From Cytophagaceae bacterium (lineage in GTDB: Bacteria; Bacteroidota; Bacteroidia; Cytophagales; JAIYAX01), in assembly GCA_027488815.1 (NCBI GenBank), contig JAIYAX010000006.1:98185-162184 (forward strand): 64,000 nucleotides of DNA, in the 5' to 3' direction. Of the stretch, positions 61,820 through 64,000 are shown piece after piece (within the stretch, counting starts at the first letter, position 1; every line of letters starts with the position of its first letter). The notes beneath the pieces were generated by a model that saw only the letters and a program-made list of their open reading frames with translations, did not search any database and was not told the origin of the DNA. Made by a program: the position numbers and the translations under genes.

Positions 61820-63532
61820 TCATTCCTTTACCAACTTCAGCACCGTTTGCCCTTGAGGGGTTTTTACACTCAAAAAGTAAATTCCAGATGGGCCGGCAAT
61901 GTTGATTTGCTCATCGGTTACCGCATCAAGCTCTTTGGTAAACACTGTTTTCCCCTGTAAATCAGTGACTCTAATTTCTACGTCATTCATGGGTTGTTCG
62001 AAGGTAAGTTGTAACAGGCCCTCGCTTGGGTTGGGGAAGGCCTTTACTTGAACACCTTTCGCTATTTCCACCAATCCGGTTACACCTCCCTGGCTCATTT
62101 TATGAACGAAAACATCATTGAACCCTGCTGAAATAAGGTTAGCTGTTCCTGCTCCCGGATCGAAATCTGCTGTCCCTACAAACGCTCCAGTGGTATATAC
62201 ATTCCCTTAAGCATCTACCGTTATGGAAAAGCCTTCATCAGAAGAGCTGCCACCAAAGGATCTTGCCCATAGAAAATTACCGGAAGCGTCTAATTTCTGA
62301 ACAAAAACATCTCTATCCCCTGCTGAAGAAAGGCTAGCGGTTCCTGTACCCGGATCAAAATCTACGGTTCCTTCAAATATCCCAGTGGAATATATACTCC
62401 CTGAAGCATCTATAGTGATGGAGCTCACATCTTCATTAAAGCTGCCACCAAAGGGCCTGGCCCAAAGAAAATTACCGGAAGCGTCTAGTTTTTGCACGAA
62501 AATATCATCGCCTCCTGCTGATGTGAGGTTAGCTGTTCCTGCTCCAGGATCAAAATCTACTGTTCCAACAAAAATTCCAGAGGTATAGACATTCCCTAAA
62601 GCATCCACCGAGATCGAAGACACAAAATTATTTGAAGTGCTGCCAAAAGACCTGGCCCAAAGAAAATTACCGGAAGCGTCCAGTTTTTGAACGAAAACAT
62701 CTATGTTCCCAGCTGAAGTGAGGTTAGCTATTCCTGCTCCCGGATTGAAATCTACTGTTCCCAAAAATGTTCCTGTGGTATAGACATTCCCTGAAGGATC
62801 TACCGATATCGAAACTCCATAATCATCGGAACTGTCACCAAAGGACCTGGCCCACAGAAAATTTCCGTAAGTGTCCAGTTTTTGAACGAAAATATCCCTG
62901 CTCCCTACTGAATTAAGGTTAGCTGTTCCTGCTCCAGGATCAAAATCTACTGTTCCTGCAAAGTATCCTATGGTATAGACATTCCCTGAAGGATCTATTG
63001 TGGAAGACCCCCCTCCATCATAAGCGAGGCCACCAAAGGATCTGGCCCATAGAAAGTTACCTGAAGCTCCTAGTTTTTGAATAAAAACATCTGCGGATCC
63101 TGCTGAAGAAAGAATAGCAGTTCCTGCCCCTGGATCAAAATCTCCTGTTCCTTCAAAGTATCCTGTGGTGTATACATTTCCTGCAGTATCTGTCTTGATC
63201 GAAAATCCAATATCAAAAGAGCTGCCACCACTACCAAAGGACCTGGCCCATTGAAAATTACCCGAAGCGTCCAGTTTTTGAACGAAAACATCAACAGATG
63301 CTACTGATGTCAGGTTAGCTGTTCCTGCTCCCGGATCAAAATCTACTGTTCCTACAAAGTATCCAGTAGTGTAGAGATTCCCTGAAGCATCAACTTTGAT
63401 GGACCGCCCTTCATCATATGAACTTCCACCAAATGACCTGGCCCATTCAAAGGTTTGGGCGTGGGCTAAGCTAACTCCGATTGTGATCAGGATAGCGAGC
63501 GTGGTTTTTAACAATTGCTTACTTGTTGTCAT
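61820..63532 (-). pseudogene. SBBP-repeat T9SS surface protein, split by a nonsense codon
   Basis: The two track ORFs 62207-63532 and 61820-62098 are one frame of 570 codons broken by TAA at 62207-62209. Around it the frame reads ITVDA-stop-GNVYTTG, where the other repeats have DPSGNVYTTG or DALGNVYTSG, so TCA to TAA is likely. After a signal peptide (LAILITIGVSLAHAQ), seven units of about 65 aa follow (DFDPGAGTANL ... VFVQKLDASGNFLWARSFG), with a T9SS type A tail at the end (VQVKAFPNPSEG ... GIYFLSVKTPQGQTVLKLVKE). Without read-through, the exported product lacks its sorting domain. A sequencing error must be excluded. Confidence 0.85.
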
Positions 63533-63702
63533 GAGGTTGACTGTTTTTCTTGCCAGTTGGGATGTACTATTATGTAGATGCTAAAAAATAAGCTCTGTAA
63601 ATGTAGAGCTTTATCCTGTATCCATAAAATATACGATGTTCGTAAAAAAAGCATTTAGGTGTGCTAAGGGCAAATAAGTGATCAAATCAATCTAAGAAAG
63701 AA

Positions 63703-63902
63703 GTACCCACCAATCGAATAGGTTTTTCAGACAACAGGGTCCTTTCAGTCGGGTTGAATTAAAGGTACTTCAGGAAGTCATTACCCTGCTGGTGTTCATG
63801 ATCTTCTCCCTCCTGCTTTTTAAAAACCAGCAGTTTTCGCTCAATCACTTGCCTGGTTTTGCCTTTTTGATTCTGGCTGTCCATTTTATTTTCAAGGCTT
63901 AA
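63703..63902 (+). pseudogene. DUF486 (DMT-family small membrane protein) remnant with frameshift
   Basis: Not in the ORF track. In one plus frame VPTNRIGFSDN appears (from 63703), then in another frame QGPFSRVELKVLQEVITLL, VFMIFSLLLF and PGFAFLILAVHFIFKA run to TAA 63900-63902. Together these match the C-terminal half of DUF486 proteins (VPANRIG ... GPFSxxQLKxxQEVITL). A frameshift near 63733 and lack of the N-terminal half mark it as decayed. Confidence 0.65.
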
Positions 63903-64000
63903 CCGGCAGCAAACGACCAGCAAGGTCGATTTTCAAACGACCTTCTTCCAACATGTGTCGGGCTTCTGCTTCGATGCTTTCCCTTTGTGACAACGGAAAC
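63892..64000 (-). CDS. Unidentified protein, C-terminal end only
   Basis: The last 35 codons of a minus-strand frame entering from the right edge: FPLSQRESIEAEARHMLEEG then RLKIDLAGRLLPVKP and TGA at 63892. Helical and charged, typical of a real C-terminus, but too short for assignment. It overlaps the end of the DUF486 remnant by 11 bp. Confidence 0.4.
   Translation of the reverse strand, partial: FPLSQRESIEAEARHMLEEGRLKIDLAGRLLPVKP

Noticed and set aside
62207-63400. Regular repeats of about 195 bp considered as a CRISPR or satellite array
   Set aside because: The period matches 65-aa SBBP protein repeats in frame, with no short constant repeat or unique spacer pattern.

Overview
The window reads as chromosomal DNA of a Bacteroidota member, most likely a Cytophagales-type gliding/T9SS organism. 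Supporting signs are T9SS type A tails and gliding-motility (type B) C-terminal domains, a TonB receptor/DUF4249 pair, an UpxY-like NusG paralogue, the long Bacteroidota form of NusB, and repeated TAnnTTTG -7 promoter boxes in place of the E. coli consensus. No rRNA, tRNA, CRISPR array, complete insertion sequence or prophage was seen.

Layout. 1-8650 (minus) is the start of an exopolysaccharide locus: UpxY/NusG-like antiterminator, Wza-type exporter, Wzc-type tyrosine kinase, a 911-aa T9SS surface protein translationally coupled to a tiny PIDGG-tail protein, then a decayed four-helix-bundle (S23/IVP) gene between inverted decamer repeats, a winged-helix regulator and the first third of a nucleotide-sugar epimerase. 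8.7-12.8 kb holds radA, a GyrI-like membrane protein, a PspC protein and an MsbA-like ABC exporter. 12.8-17.6 kb (plus) is leucine dehydrogenase followed by the nusB-ytxH-DUF1573-yajC-ybbR-coaE cluster. 17.6-21.7 kb (minus) is a haem-lipoprotein/TonB receptor/DUF4249 operon with a GC-rich palindromic element in its last intergenic gap. 21.7-27.1 kb has a UvrD-type helicase-nuclease with an Fe-S cysteine set and a PpiD-like foldase. 27.1-32.6 kb (minus) is coaX-OMP-TPR-lptC-small membrane protein-CNNM/CBS protein. 32.6-36.2 kb (plus) has anmK, a second amino-acid dehydrogenase, a lipocalin-like lipoprotein and an SRAP protein. 36.2-50.4 kb mixes two gliding-CTERM proteins, two methyltransferases, a sortilin-like BNR protein, an LpxL-family acyltransferase, lysA and a large PurF-family enzyme. 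50.5-57 kb is a split complex I operon carrying only nuoI-N. 57-60.1 kb has pfkA, rlmH and rqcH. 60.1-64 kb is a decay zone: a Fic gene between diverged direct repeats, an SBBP/T9SS gene broken by one nonsense codon, and a frameshifted DUF486 remnant.

The housekeeping blocks are compact, with many ATGA/TAATG overlaps that imply operons. Accessory signals cluster at 0.95-1.6 kb, 18.57-18.64 kb and 60.2-63.9 kb. The most notable observations are a six-unit 12-bp ATGTCT repeat array covering the fic promoter, leader and start codon (it also spells in-frame mini-ORFs), and a set of genes whose -7 box lies only 6-8 nt before the start codon, implying leaderless mRNAs. No convincing complete novel defence or mobile system was found.
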